DNA of 64,000 nucleotides, taken from Lycorma delicatula (taxonomy: Eukaryota > Arthropoda > Insecta > Hemiptera > Fulgoridae). Shown one piece after another: positions 46,322 to 57,850 of the stretch (positions are counted from its first letter, which is position 1; the number at the start of each line of letters is the position of its first letter). Position numbers and translations under genes: made by a program. The stretch spans positions 71,759,689 through 71,823,688 of the forward strand of contig NC_134455.1 of NCBI RefSeq assembly GCF_047948215.1, in the 5' to 3' direction. The notes beneath the pieces were generated by a model. It was not told the DNA's origin and did not search any database. It was given only the letters and a program-made list of their open reading frames with translations.

Positions 46322-46983
46322 CCTGAGTGATTCAAAAAGGACTTCACAGCGTTGATAGCATATAAAAATTTAGAGAAATAACTTACAGATTCTTGTGGGT
46401 CTCATTTAATAGAAAAACACATCAAGTTTGTCATGCAACATTCACTTTGGTTTGATACGACCTCCATTTATAATGCGACATAATCCTCCCTGAAGTCAAT
46501 TTCATTCCAGACTGTAGCCAGCAAGTCGGGGTTACCTCTGCAGCCGCGGCGTTAATTTGAATTTATTGCTCAACAAGATCAGCATGAAAATGCGGTAGAT
46601 AAATTAGATCTTTAATGAAACCGCACAAGAAAAGGTGTAGCCGGTCAGATCTGAGGAGCGAGGTGGGCCTTCACAATCCCCCTAACTGGGATCGGAAATT
46701 GTCCAACCGATTTGTAAGTTATCTTAATAAATTTAGTATGTTTTTACTGCATGTTTGGCTGAAGTTGCTGACTGAAAATCATGAAAGAAAAACATCAGCG
46801 AACAAGTTCCGGACAAGTAATGTGTTAATTTTTAACAACACGTGGCAGAATTCGACACTAACGAACTACGTGAGTCAAAGCTACAGTGATTTTCTATGAA
46901 ATGATATCTCAACCGAAACTGCAACTTAACTCAATAAATTTTATATGCCTTTAAAATGTTTAAGTCCTTTTTGAATCACCCGG
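46322..46983 (-). mobile_element. internally deleted mariner-like element
   Basis: The termini share the exact 18-bp core gtgattcaaaaaggactt at 46327-46344 and its reverse complement at 46962-46979. Outward are cctga and ccg, and inward a weaker match (gcatataaaaattta / gcatataaaatttat). The minus strand keeps transposase debris: VRGIVKAHLAPQI and NPDLLATVWNEIDFREDYV, matching the C-terminal end of insect mariner relatives (pattern: TPxxLxxVWxExDxRxDVCR). Total 662 bp, too short for a whole gene. Flanks are TA on the left, but no clear TA on the right. Confidence 0.75.
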
Positions 46984-47399
46984 TGTTTTTTATAACAAAC
47001 ACAATTTGAAAAGCAGATAAAATGTCCAGATTATGAAATATTTAAAAATTTTAAATCGGGTCCCATAGGTAAAAAATCGTTCGTTCCCATCTAATCTGCA
47101 TTAAAAGTAGATACTGTTTGATTTTCAATATTGAAAATTAAAGTTTAAGCATATTAATATTTAATATTAACAATTATAATAGATAAGATTAATTTGTAAT
47201 TATTAATAATAGAATATTAATAAATTAATACTGGTCTCAGTCAGCTTCCTTGTGTTTTTTTAGGGCTGAAAAGATTATTTAGTTGTGTTTGTATTTGCTT
47301 CCATTAGTAAACCCAATTCCGTGCTATGTTATATTAAACAAGAATAAAAAGTTGTAGTTTATTAAAAAAACATGAGTATTATGATGTCCTGTTGGCCAA

Positions 47400-47810
47400 T
47401 ACAAAATAATCAGGTTGAAGCTGGGATATACATATAGCAAAATATCTGTGCAAAATTTCAAATATTTTGGTCAACAGGTTTTGAGATATGTCATAACCTG
47501 TTTAGAAATAATGTTAAACAAACACTCACTTATTTTTTTTGTAATTAAAATTTTAGAGTTTTAAATAAAGTAATTTTCTCGTTACTAAGCTCAATTTTCT
47601 AAAATTACTATACAAAACATTAAACATCAAAAATTGGGAAAACTACCCTTCCTCTTTTTTAATTTTGATCAACATTTAATTCCATCATACGCACCGTAAA
47701 TAGACATTTTTGAGCAATTTTGAGGAATTAATTTTGAGTCAGTCCGGAAATATTAATCAAAATACAGGCCAACACATATATGAATGCATTTATGTTGGCC
47801 TGCAAGTTAA
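47400..47810 (+). repeat. dispersed repeat related to 9.4-10 kb
   Basis: ccctcttttttaattttg-like text, then agacatttttgagcaatttt and gagtcagtccggaaatatta parallels 9750-9870. It ends in a stem (caggccaaca at 47765-47774, with its reverse complement at 47793-47802). Confidence 0.5.
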
Positions 47811-49840
47811 CGAAAATGTCTATAATATTTTATATTTGTTGTTTGGAGAAAGAAAATTCTTGCAACTACAGCCGACCTGCATACTTTCCCTTTATCGGTA
47901 TGCTCCTGCAACAGCAGTAAAGTTATAGCCCGCAGTATAAAACTAAAAAATTAAACTGGTTCTTACCGAAGCGGATTAAATGGATAATTGAATAATTTGT
48001 TCAATTATTGTTCAATTAAAGTTGTGAAAAATATGTTTGTAAATATCAAAATGCTATAAAACCAATAAAATTAAAGTATATTATTTGCTAACTTAATTTT
48101 AACGATGATCTTTTTTCATCTGTTTTTATCTGGATTACTTTTTAAGATTTTTTCATTGTTTCAATTTAAATTTAGTTTAGATTAAGGTTTTTTTTTAATT
48201 AAAAATAATAAAATTATTTTGTATATAAACGATAATTTAAACTAAGATAATTTTTAAATTCATTATGTTAATGATTTTTTTCTAATAGTAAATAATATGT
48301 TCACCACGGTGTAAATAGGGTTTATACAATTCATAATTCGAAACACTGTACCACGTACTTTGAATTTCTCTTTTTAATCAGTTTTATTTGATGGTTCACA
48401 AACAATTCTGGTTTTTCGGTTTAAAGAAAATTAATCAGTTTCATGGAGATTGATTCAGTCGTTCTCGAAATAAAATGATAAAAAACGTATTACCACCTCA
48501 ACACATTAAACCTATTTGATTTACTTGTTTATTTAGATTTAAAACTTAGTTTATTTTAATTTATAAAATCAATGTCATTAAATTTATATAATAACATTTT
48601 TTAACTGGTAGAAACAAATCTCATTCAAAGTTATGTTTAAAAATTTAGTAGACCTATTGATTTTAATAAATTTTAATCTACTAAAACAATGTGTCAAATT
48701 AACTGACTTAAATTAATATAAATTTTTTGTTTGCATCTCTTTGCTTAAATTATCGGTAGGTTATTTAATTTTAGATTTCAAATTAAAATATTTTCCAAAA
48801 TAAAATAGATTGTAATGATACATAGGTTGACACACAAAACGGGTAAATGTGGGTGATGTATAAATTTCTCTTCGTGTTAGATTATAATGAATAAATAACC
48901 CGCAGCTATTTTGTATGTTTTTAAAAACTTTTAACCGAATGCTTTTTTACTGTCAACCGAAATAAAATTTGCCTTTTAATAAAAATTAAGTACAGAGTTG
49001 TAATCTAATATATTGCATAATATATCACTGAAAAACTAATTTAAAAACGTACTATTTTGCTCCAAAATTGTAAAAAATTTCAACATTAAGCATATCATGA
49101 AAAGAAAATAAAACAAAATGTTAACTGTGAATATAACCTAATACTCACAAACAGGTTAACAAAATGAAGAGCGTAAACAATCCGAATTCTTCATTTAGTA
49201 TTTGAAAAAAGAAAAATGACTAAGGAATTGTTTATTCAGTAAGTTATGTTTACGTCAAATAATATGCGACTGATTTATTAAATAACAAAACTAATTTTAT
49301 TATATTATTAATATACAATAATAATATATTATTATTATAAACAATAATATATTTTTATTTTTATTATTATTATTTTATAGTATAATTTCAACAGGAAACC
49401 AAATTGTCTATCAGTTATACTGATGACTAACCTGGCTTACATTTAATTTATTGTCATTAAGTTTATAAGTGATAAGAGAGCCATATATAAATTACAAATC
49501 AATTGTTAAAACGTTTTGTTAAAAATTAAATAAAGTTGGCTGGCTTTTGCTTCAAACTCATGTAATTTATAACGAAGACACTCTTTTCAATATAAATAAA
49601 CAGATAAAATTGCTGAGATTAAAAGAAATGACTTTATATAGTATGGATATGTGTGTTTTGTGTATTTAAAAAGATCTAACGAAACTTCTAAAAAATTCTG
49701 TACTTGTTTAAATTTTTATCAACTAGTCTAGCATTAAAAAAAAATGTAGTAATTTCGTGCTCATTTACTTACCAGCGATAATATAAAATTATTGCAACTA
49801 TTTTCCATTTCCATTTAAATTTCCGTTTCCATTTTCCTTC
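47811..49840. other. AT-rich stretch, nothing recognised
   Basis: It includes a low-complexity TAT/ATA segment at 49296-49380. No coding sequence was recognised. Confidence 0.5.
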
Positions 49841-49849
49841 AGAAAATAT

Positions 49850-50885
49850 CTCCTCGTCATTTAATTATCTCCTTTTTATTGTTTCATCCACTCTCATTTT
49901 TTATTGGCCTTCCCTTTTCTTTCAGCAATGCCAGCTTCTACACCCGATTCTTTTGTGGCATTCGACCATCATGCATTTCGGGAATGTGCCCGTAGCATAC
50001 AATTCGTTTCATTTTAATTATGTCCTCTAACTACGAGTCTATTCCTATTCCTTTCCAAATCCTTTGGTTATTTACACAATCCATCAGTGTATTCTGACAA
50101 CATTTCCTTCAAAATATCATATATCCGTCGATGGAATTCTTCTTTTCAGGTCTTTCTTCAAGTCCTAATTCACATACCGTACGTGAGTCCACTCTCCATT
50201 GATGAAGCAAACACCCGTTTTATTATTTTTTTGTTTTGTTTTTGTTTCTCTAGATATGCTGGAGTTTCAGAAACAAAATCCATTGCCAAATAATACATTT
50301 TTCCTTCTTGACTTTATTTAAGATATCTAATACCCTTTTTCTGTTTAGCCTTTGGAATCACCCTAAGGAATTACTTCAGAGAATGAATGAGCATTTTTTG
50401 TATGAATGTGATTGAAGTGTGGTCTTGTAGAGTCTCAGGTCGACCACTCCTGAGAAGTGTGGTTAATTGAAACTCAACCACCAAAGAATACCGGTATCCA
50501 CGTTTTAGTATTCAGATCCGTATAAAAGTAACTGCCTTTACTAAGATTTGGACCTTAGAACTCTCTACCATTTATTTAAAATAACTACATCATCTCTTCA
50601 GTCTGATGTTAGCATGGTTCACAGATACTTTAAATTCATTTAAACCTTGAAATCATTACGTTTTCCACTTGCGTGTTTTTTCCTTGTTCTTCAACCACCA
50701 AATAGTTTGTCTTATCTATGTTTCTCTTTTGTTATTCTCCTTTCAGCTTTTTAAATATATACGTTATATCATCCTCATCGTCCATCAGAATTACTTGATT
50801 GTCAGCGAGTAACAAACTACACACCTCTTCATCATCCAAATTTTTAACCATTGGCTTACACTTCTGTAACCAGTCATTAACTATA
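49850..50885 (-). pseudogene. LINE reverse transcriptase and C-terminal region, interrupted by a SINE
   Basis: The minus strand from 50880 gives KNLDDEEVCSLLLADNQVIL, where the catalytic ADD is ADN, then DKTNYLVVEEQ and LKYL (about 50630). After the SINE at 50570-50322 the LINE resumes near 50290 with EW...LKKDLKRRI-like residues. Further on come RIWKGIGID, MKRIVCYGHIPEMHDGRMPQ (about 50010-49950) and GRPIKNE, the GHVxRMxxxRxPK...GRPKxRW end of this LINE type. Frames shift several times. The 5-prime part, including the endonuclease, is missing. Confidence 0.75.
50322..50570 (-). mobile_element. tRNA-derived SINE, 5-prime shortened, inserted in LINE relic
   Basis: In reverse complement it aligns along its length with the SINE at 51799-52085: cttagtaaaggcagttactt, ctgaatactaaaacgtggat, ttaaccacacttctcaggag, tggtcgacctgagactc, cattcatac and aggctaaacagaaaaag at its tail. 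It is flanked by tttatttaa at 50313-50321 and 50571-50579, a plausible 9-bp target duplication, although AT-rich. The A box end is missing. Confidence 0.8.
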
Positions 50886-50905
50886 TATATATATATATAT
50901 ATATA
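50882..50905. repeat. (TA)n microsatellite
   Basis: 24-base TA run at the 5-prime boundary of the LINE relic. Confidence 0.95.
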
Positions 50906-51043
50906 CATCTTAAAAGACTCAGGAGTCGGGGATAAGCAGCACCCCTTTATTCACTTAACACCTTGACAAAAATTTCGACTTCACTTTCCTATGCTCTTTT
51001 TGGAAAGCTTTTAATTTACATTTCTCCTGAGTTTCATTCATTT

Positions 51044-51260
51044 ATGCCTGTCTCCGTGGTGGAGTGGTATCATCTCGGCCTTTTATCCGAGATTTCTGGT
51101 TCGAATTCCGGTCAGGCATGGCATTTTGCATACGCCACAGAATTTTGATCTCATATTCCAAGCATTTATAATTCTTTGTGTATAATTTCTATTTTTATGA
51201 GATTTATTAACGTTTATCCAGCGATACAGTAATGACTAACCCCTAAAAAATTGTAGCGGG
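51044..51260 (+). mobile_element. SINE with tRNA-like head (Lys-type anticodon)
   Basis: The first 76 bases fold like a tRNA: atgcctg (51044) pairs fully with caggcat (51113), and ctcgg pairs with ccgag around an 8-base loop containing TTT. The pol III A box TGGTGGAGTGG (51057-51067) is perfect; the B box GGTTCGAATTC (51098-51108) deviates at one position. The enlarged anticodon loop, weak T stem and the continuing tail (atggcattttgcatacgcc) argue for a SINE head rather than a working tRNA gene. The AT-rich body fades out by about 51260. Confidence 0.7.
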
Positions 51261-51798
51261 ATATTCACATATACAGAGGTATAATAATTAGCAAGGTAAA
51301 AGTGCTTGCCTTTGAAGCAGTTGACAAAATTTAGTTTAGTGAGTTATTGTGTACAATATGCTAGATTTTTTCTAAGCAGTAATTTGTTGAAGAAAAACAA
51401 TAGTAAAAGTGCAGTTTGTTTACAAAGTTTAAAGAGTAACAAGTGTACAGTGCCTGTACTGTAACTATACTGCTTTTAAAAGGTGGGGAAAGTTTATTCC
51501 GTTTTAATTGAAATTCTTTTTTTATTTAACAAGACTTTTCCTATGTTTTTATGAAATTCTGTTTGAAGTGGAATAACTTTTTGTATACTTCGATTCGAAG
51601 TAAAATTTTTTTTCCTATATTTATTTTAACCAAAAATCCAAAATCGTAATCGTACGAAAAAGTTGTTATTAAATTTTTATTTAATTATCAAATTTTATTA
51701 TCTATTAACGATTATTAAATTAATGGAACCGATAATCAGACAAAAAAATAAAACGACTGTCAAGACTCCCAATTTTTTTAAAATCATTTATTAACGAG
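51261..51798. other. AT-rich spacer between SINEs
   Basis: No open frame or repeat was recognised. Confidence 0.5.
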
Positions 51799-52085
51799 CA
51801 CGCCGGTCTGGTGTATTGATTAATTCGTCGCAAAACTGTGAACAGCTGATTTTTAAAGACGAAAGCTTTGAGGTTCGAATCCTAGTTAAAGCTAGTTACT
51901 TTTCAAGGATTTGAATACTAGACAATGGATATCGGTTTACTTTGATAGTTGGGGATCAATTAACCATACGTTTCAGGAACGGTCGACCTGATACTGTGTG
52001 AGATACACTTCATATACATTCATACCATTCATCCTCCGAAGTAATACTTCACAGTAATTCCAGAGGCTAGACAAAAAAAAGAAAA
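51799..52085 (+). mobile_element. tRNA-derived SINE, full length
   Basis: It begins cacgccggtctggtg with an A-box-like region. The B box GGTTCGAATCC (from about 51872) is perfect. It is followed by taaagctagttacttttc, ggatttgaatactagacaat, ggtcgacctgatact, cattcataccattcatcctc and ccagaggctagac, with an A-rich tail. RNA polymerase III would transcribe such an element, and a partner LINE would mobilise it. It is the same family as 50322-50570, in opposite orientation. Confidence 0.85.
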
Positions 52086-52089
52086 TTGT

Positions 52090-52855
52090 GTTTACACGAC
52101 TGTCCAAAAAGGAGTGTAATGTAATTTTTTTTTCGTATGCGTGATGAATTGCCTAAAGAGTGGGATGCTTTGAGCACCCACCCTTTAGGCCATTCATCAG
52201 GGATATGAAAAAAATGGCAAAAACATCAAATTTTTAATTCAATGCTATGACTTTCACATAAACTTACATATCACCATCAAAGCTTGTTATCGAATCCATT
52301 ATGAGATACCCACCTAAAATTATTTTTTACCCTTTAGTGCGTTTAATTTAAGAGTGTTGTTTTAAAAACGTTTGATACAAACTTTTAATTTATTTATCAT
52401 ATATAATATCTTTATTAAGAAATAAAAAGCTGTCATACAAGATTTCTTTTTGCTAAACCGTGCATTTCAATCAAACCAAGACTGTAACTATCGTATTAAT
52501 CAACATAAATGTCAAATAAAAATAATTCTTTATCATTTGTTGAACACTGTGTATATTAAAAATGGATATTATTTAATCCTATGAAATACTATCTAAATAG
52601 TTTTTTTAAATTTCGGTTGAATGAGTTTCTACGATGAAACAAGATGATACAATAAAACCATGAATTCGAAAAAAGAACGGAATTCAACATAAGTAAATTT
52701 AAAAATAAAACTTTGGCGCAGTGCTATTTTGATAACTTTTTTTTTAGTTAAAAGCTGACTTCTCTTAAAAGCTGAGTTAAATCTTTTAATTCAGTGGTCT
52801 TACTGCATCTTCTAGTTTATCACGGTAATCAACAATGGTATTTTTACTTTCCTGA
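52090..52855. other. AT-rich stretch, nothing recognised
   Basis: A hairpin-like pair, gatgaattgcctaaagagtg / ccctttaggccattcatcag, lies at 52141-52200 (partial complementarity). Nothing else was recognised. Confidence 0.45.
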
Positions 52856-52859
52856 CATT

Positions 52860-53770
52860 ATAGCTCTTGAGGTATGCTGAAAGAAGGAAAGTATGGTAAT
52901 CAGTCAAAAAATTGGGTACGGTTTCTTTACATTTCTCAGCGTTTCGTGGCACAGGGACTCAAAAAAGGGGTAGTATTTTTATGTATTTACGTGTATTGAA
53001 GCGTAATAACTTTTGACTGGATAAATCGATTTTAATGAAATTTCGTAAAGAGAATTGGTATGTTGGGCATATTGTTTTTAAAACTTCGAGGTCAATTATT
53101 TGAGATCAATTTTCTCAAAACTGTAGAAATTTAACCCCGCTTTAATGCAATAAGCCCAGTACACGAATGTTTGCTTATCCGAACATCTTTAAAAAAATTT
53201 TGCGCCAAAATTCCCCCTTCCCCAAAAATCAAACAGCTTCATTTTTATTTTTGCATATTTTTATTTAGTTTTCACAGCCATAGTAGTAAAGCACGTAACC
53301 GTAAAAAAATAAGTCGGGGCAATTTTGAGGTTAAACGAACCGAACTTTAAAAATATCGATTTTTGAATTTTTAAAAACTTTATTTCGTTTTATTAAACTT
53401 TTAATAATAATATTGCAATAACGTATCATCATAATTCACCTAAACCCCTAAAAAAAACTTAGATAGTTTTTTATTGGTTGTAAATTTGTAGTAGAATTTT
53501 ATTTATTTTCTTCCATTTATCAGAGTAAACGTTGAAAGATCAGAAAATTTTCAAACGTGATTTTGAGGAGGAACAGAAAAATAAAAACAGATTTTTTTGA
53601 TTTTTTATTCTTTTTTCGTTTATTTACACATAGAATGATAATTTCATAATAAAACTTTATCATAAATTACCCATTCACCAAAAATATCATATATCATTCA
53701 TTATTTGTCCACTATATAATAATAAATAACCAATGCCTGGAAAGCATTACAACTTTATTGTCAGATTTTT
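52860..53770 (+). repeat. repeat family C, longest copy
   Basis: Shares with 58430-59140 the series tatgctgaaagaaggaaagt, atggtaatcagtcaaaaaat, catttctcagcgtttcgtgg, gcgtaataacttttgactgg and ttcccccttccccaaaaatc. Its 3-prime part matches 27452-27850. About 900 bp. No coding was recognised. Likely a non-autonomous element present in at least four pieces in this window. Confidence 0.78.
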
Positions 53771-53839
53771 TATTATGAGAACTAATTGAATTAAAAATAT
53801 GTATTGATATGTTTACATTTAAAAAGTATATATGATAAA

Positions 53840-55080
53840 CATATTTATTATTATTATTATTTCCAATTATTCACCTTTAGGAGAGCGCGTGAACTTGAGC
53901 CAATCGTGGCTTTACCTCCTTCTCTTTTCTTTTCTTCACAAAACCTCTTCATCCCTTCACTACGTTTCTCCATATAGTTCTACGTCCATCTTCTTCGTAT
54001 CGTTTCTATTTCTTTCTCCTGTCCAGTTTTCTTATTTCTAATTTTATCTCTAAATTTCCTTTTTCTGAGTTCTTTTTCTGAGATGTACAGTCGTTTCAGA
54101 TCGACTTCTGTTTCATTTGTCCCAAATAGACTTTAATTTACTTGCGTTGACGACATTGAAAATGTTCTTAGTGAGTATATATTCACACATAAGTGCGAAT
54201 ATATACTCCGTAGAAATGCATAAGTGTCCGTAGAAATGTAGACGTCTGTTTCTAAACTTGTCGATGATGAAGTTTGTGTTTTCATATAATTCCTTTGTAA
54301 GTCGTTTGATCCAGGTGTCGTTTCTGGGGAGCGCACCGTGAATTTTCCTGAGGATTTTCCGTTCTTGCTTATCGATTTTATAAATTTCGATCATTCCTCT
54401 GATTACTTTAGTTCCTCCTGCATACTAGGCCTCCAGCAATACAATTGTGTTGTAATGTCGTAGTTTCACATTGTGAGATACCGCCCTTTTGTTATAATGA
54501 TTATATTGTTATAATGATGAGGAGCTTTACTCCTTTTGCAGTTTGAGTATTCTTTCCGTGTTGGATTTTGTATTCAGTCCCGTGGGTTGGATGGTTTCTT
54601 CCAAGTACTTGAAGCGGGGTGCTTGTGAGAAATTGTCGTACTGTATTTGCAGCGGAAATTTTCCAGGTGATTTGGTGTTCATATATTATGTCTTTTCATA
54701 AGAAATTAGGAGTCCGGTATTACAGGATATTTCATGCAGTTTCTCCAATGCGAAAATGGCTTCATCTTTGTTCTTTATTAATATAGCCAGGTTATCTGCA
54801 AAGACCAGCATTTCACAGTAATTCTATTTTGTTTCTGTTTTCTGATTTGGATGCCTTTAATATGCTTCTCCCATTTTCCGATTAATTTGTCGGACTCCTG
54901 TGTGAACTTCGAATGGGTATGAGATTTCTCCAATAAATTTTACTTTTGAGGTGGTTCCTGATAATGTTTCCTGGATAGTCTGTCTATTAACTCCAAATTC
55001 CTGAAGGGTATTAAACAAGGTTTTTTTGTCGACTGAGTCGTAGGCTTTTGTAATGTCGGCAAATTTGACTGTGGTGTTTA
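53840..55080 (-). pseudogene. LINE reverse transcriptase to C-terminus, internally deleted
   Basis: The minus strand from 55080 opens TTVKFADITKAYDSVDKKTL (motif A) and stays open for over 60 codons to VHTGVRQINRKMGEAY. There the QGD...SPLLFN block expected after GVRQ is missing, an internal deletion. Next come EMLVFADNLAILIKNKDEAI (motif C with ADN instead of ADD), KLHEISCNTGLL and KYLEETI. Then 54394-54113 gives KIDKQERKILRKIHGA, and IIDKFRNRRLHFYGHL. The end (54110-53890) is basic: DLKRLYISEKELRKRKFRDK, then MKRFCEEKK. A (TTA)n run at 53847-53862 is the tail. The protein resembles RTE-like LINEs of insects. It is inactive, lacks the endonuclease and is broken by stops. Confidence 0.82.
54173..54208. 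repeat. 12-bp inverted repeat in LINE relic
   Basis: gagtatatattc and its exact reverse complement are separated by 12 bases, which add three more pairs (cac/gtg). A direct duplication, tccgtagaaatg, lies just downstream at 54207-54218 and 54227-54238. Confidence 0.9.
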
Positions 55081-57764
55081 GATATCATCTGATGTGTAAC
55101 ACTTACTTATATTTATTATTATTCATTTTCGGAAAATTCATTATATTTAGTGTATTTTCAGCATACTCTGAGTTTTGTTCAAAGTTTTTTTCATTGCCAT
55201 ATCAAACATGTTCCTTTAACTATTACACTCTGAGGTAAAACATATATATTCTAGACTTTTCCCAGCCTCAGTTTATAAATGTAAAGCTAAATTAACATTG
55301 ATAATTTTTCCATCCTTTTCTACAAAGTTTATATATTAGAAAGCGATCGAACAACAATTTTACATCCTACTTTCAAAGTAGGTGGATAAACCCGTACATT
55401 TGTAACAGATTGTAATTTTTAAAAGAATTCTCTTTACGGAATTCGATCGCTTTTAACAAACTAAGCCACAAATAAATAAGTTTAGTATACTTACTCCTTA
55501 TTGATTTTACAGTTCTAGCCCGAAATTTACTTTCTGTAAAAATTAAAACTTAGAAAAAATGCAGCTGTTGAATAAAAGGTTCAAACGATTAAATTTAGTT
55601 TCGAAAACAAACTTATGTAACAGCAGTTCCTTGTAATTATTTAGTCAGTATTTCTTAATCTGTAAAATTTAATCCATTTTGTTGTTACCCAAATTTTAAT
55701 TTTATTTTGTATTTGAAAAAATATAAATTAATATTAGGACAAATTGTCAAATATTCGTTATAAACCTTTTTCAGTTATTTGAAGATTTATTAATTTGGGT
55801 ATTATTACGTTTTGTTCCAATATACTTATTTTTTTCGTATTAGTAATCTTTTTACCTAGTACGGTGGTTATATGTATACTTAATTTTTCATAAAACAATA
55901 GAAAATTAGTATAGTGATTTTATAATTTTCATAAGAAAATAGAGAATATTTTCTTCTACCAGAAGATTTAAAGTTCATGAAAAGTTTGTTTAGGATTCCC
56001 CCATTCCTTTTCTAAAATGTTACTAAACTAATGTGGTTGGCTATCAGTCAAGGAGACAGGCCACCTAGTACTACGTAATCCGTCTCTGTCAATAACTAAA
56101 ACTCCTCTCTTAGCGTATTATCTTCTTTCTTTATCTCACCTGCGGTTCACCAATTTATTGCGACAAAAGATTATAAAAAAAAAGTAATTACAAAAACAAT
56201 AATTGTTAAATATTGAATTTTTTACTGGAGTTGAAAATTAGATTAATTAATGTAAGTTGTTAATGCCGGTTATATAACCGGAAAATAAATGAACCTTTAC
56301 AATTTTAAAATTAATTATTATTTTTAACCTTATGATTAAGTTATCACATTCTTAAGTATGTATTCTTCATATCTTTTATTATTTTATTTCCATCTTCTGC
56401 TTTTTCTTCTTTATATTTTCTTTCTTTCTTTTATCTTTGATCTAAACAAATTTTTTGCTATTTTTTAGCTTTCTTCTTCCATTCTACAATTTTTTTTTTA
56501 ATTTACTTACTTTTGTACTCAGTTATTCCTGTATAGTTTTGATAGAATATATAGTGCTGCTTTTATCCTTCGCGAAGAAGCCATTAAGGTGACCCATATT
56601 TATGACCCATATAATATTTATAGGTAACCAGATAACAACGAGTTTCTGGGTATAAACGATTTGTAATCTCGTTAAAAGAGCTTTATAAACATAAATGCAA
56701 AAATTTGGATATGCGTCATAAGCATAAATATAATAATAAATAAATAATGTAAATCATAAATGTTTGTCTAGATCCGTAACAGCATAATATCACGTTTTAT
56801 ATAAATAAAAATAAACTAACAGAAATAAGAATTAGAATAAATGAAATAGTGAAATCAAGGGTTAGGAAAGTCTTAACTATTTAGGTATTGGGAATCACAG
56901 GAGAGTTCAGATGGTTTACAGTGTACGCTAGAACCTTAAAGTGATTAACTTACCCACTAACAAGTTAAAGGAAATTTCTTTATCTTTATCTTCTTTGCAC
57001 ATGCAATCGTATTTCTTTTAATGAGGGTACTTCGTAAATAATGTTGAAGTAATTCTCAGCGCTGCAATTCTTTTAACTACCGAATTACCAAACTAGTCGA
57101 TCATTCATTTTCTAACAACACAACAAACATTCTGTGATACCGGTATATTTTCTGTTTATCTAAACTTGTATATTTTTGTATATTACTAATTATTGCTATA
57201 TTAGTATTTATAAATTTAATTATATTTACCAGTTTACTAGCCCTGTAAGTAAACTTTATGAAAAAAGAAGTTTTATTTATTTTATAATTCCCAATAATTT
57301 AATGTGCTTGTAATGTAGAGTTTTTACAATGAATACAATGAAATTTTTCTTTAATTTTCTTATGTTTATCATCTTTATATTTAAATAGTTTATTTTTATC
57401 GTAATACTGAAATCTAGAATCGTTTAAATTTTTGTCTGTCATTTTTATAAATAAAAAATATTCTCTATTTCAAAACAGTGATTTATTTATAATTAAAAAT
57501 TGATTAGTTCTCCCTTAAAGGACAGAGAAATAGAAGTGTTAGAAATGTCAGTTTATACTTTTTTGATCCAAAACTCCGATTGTATTTTTGAACGATATTC
57601 TGAAAAAAATAGAAGAAAGGTTTAGGACTCGAAGCAGCAACTTATAATGTATTATTTGTTCATTATTTTACGACATAACATAACAGATATTAGGATAAGA
57701 TATCTTTTAAAGCAAAACGTTTTATTTTATTTATTTTTGTATTATTTATTTTGTTGTTTAAAAA
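55081..57764. other. AT-rich stretch, nothing recognised
   Basis: 2.7 kb without an identifiable gene or repeat. It holds a 17-base stem motif cctactttcaaagtagg (about 55366-55382) and the palindrome at 56266-56281. Confidence 0.5.
56266..56281. repeat. 16-bp perfect palindrome
   Basis: ccggttatataaccgg is self-complementary, with GC clamps and an AT core, within AT-rich DNA. Confidence 0.9.
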
Positions 57765-57850
57765 CCAGTATTCCTGGTAGAGTAGTACCGTTTCTGTCTT
57801 CCATCTAGTGTTTCTGGGTTCGAATTCTACTCAGATGTGAAATATTTTCA
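57765..57850 (+). mobile_element. SINE tRNA-like head, second copy
   Basis: The A box TGGTAGAGTAG (57775-57785) fits the consensus, and GGTTCGAATTC (57817-57827) fits the B box. Spacing between the boxes (about 31 bases) equals that in the 51-kb copy. The tail then turns AT-rich. Confidence 0.65.

Noticed and set aside
51044..51119. Functional tRNA-Lys gene
   Set aside because: Eight-base anticodon loop, weak T stem, one B-box mismatch and SINE-like tail; other degenerate heads of the same kind occur at 57.8 and 62.7 kb.
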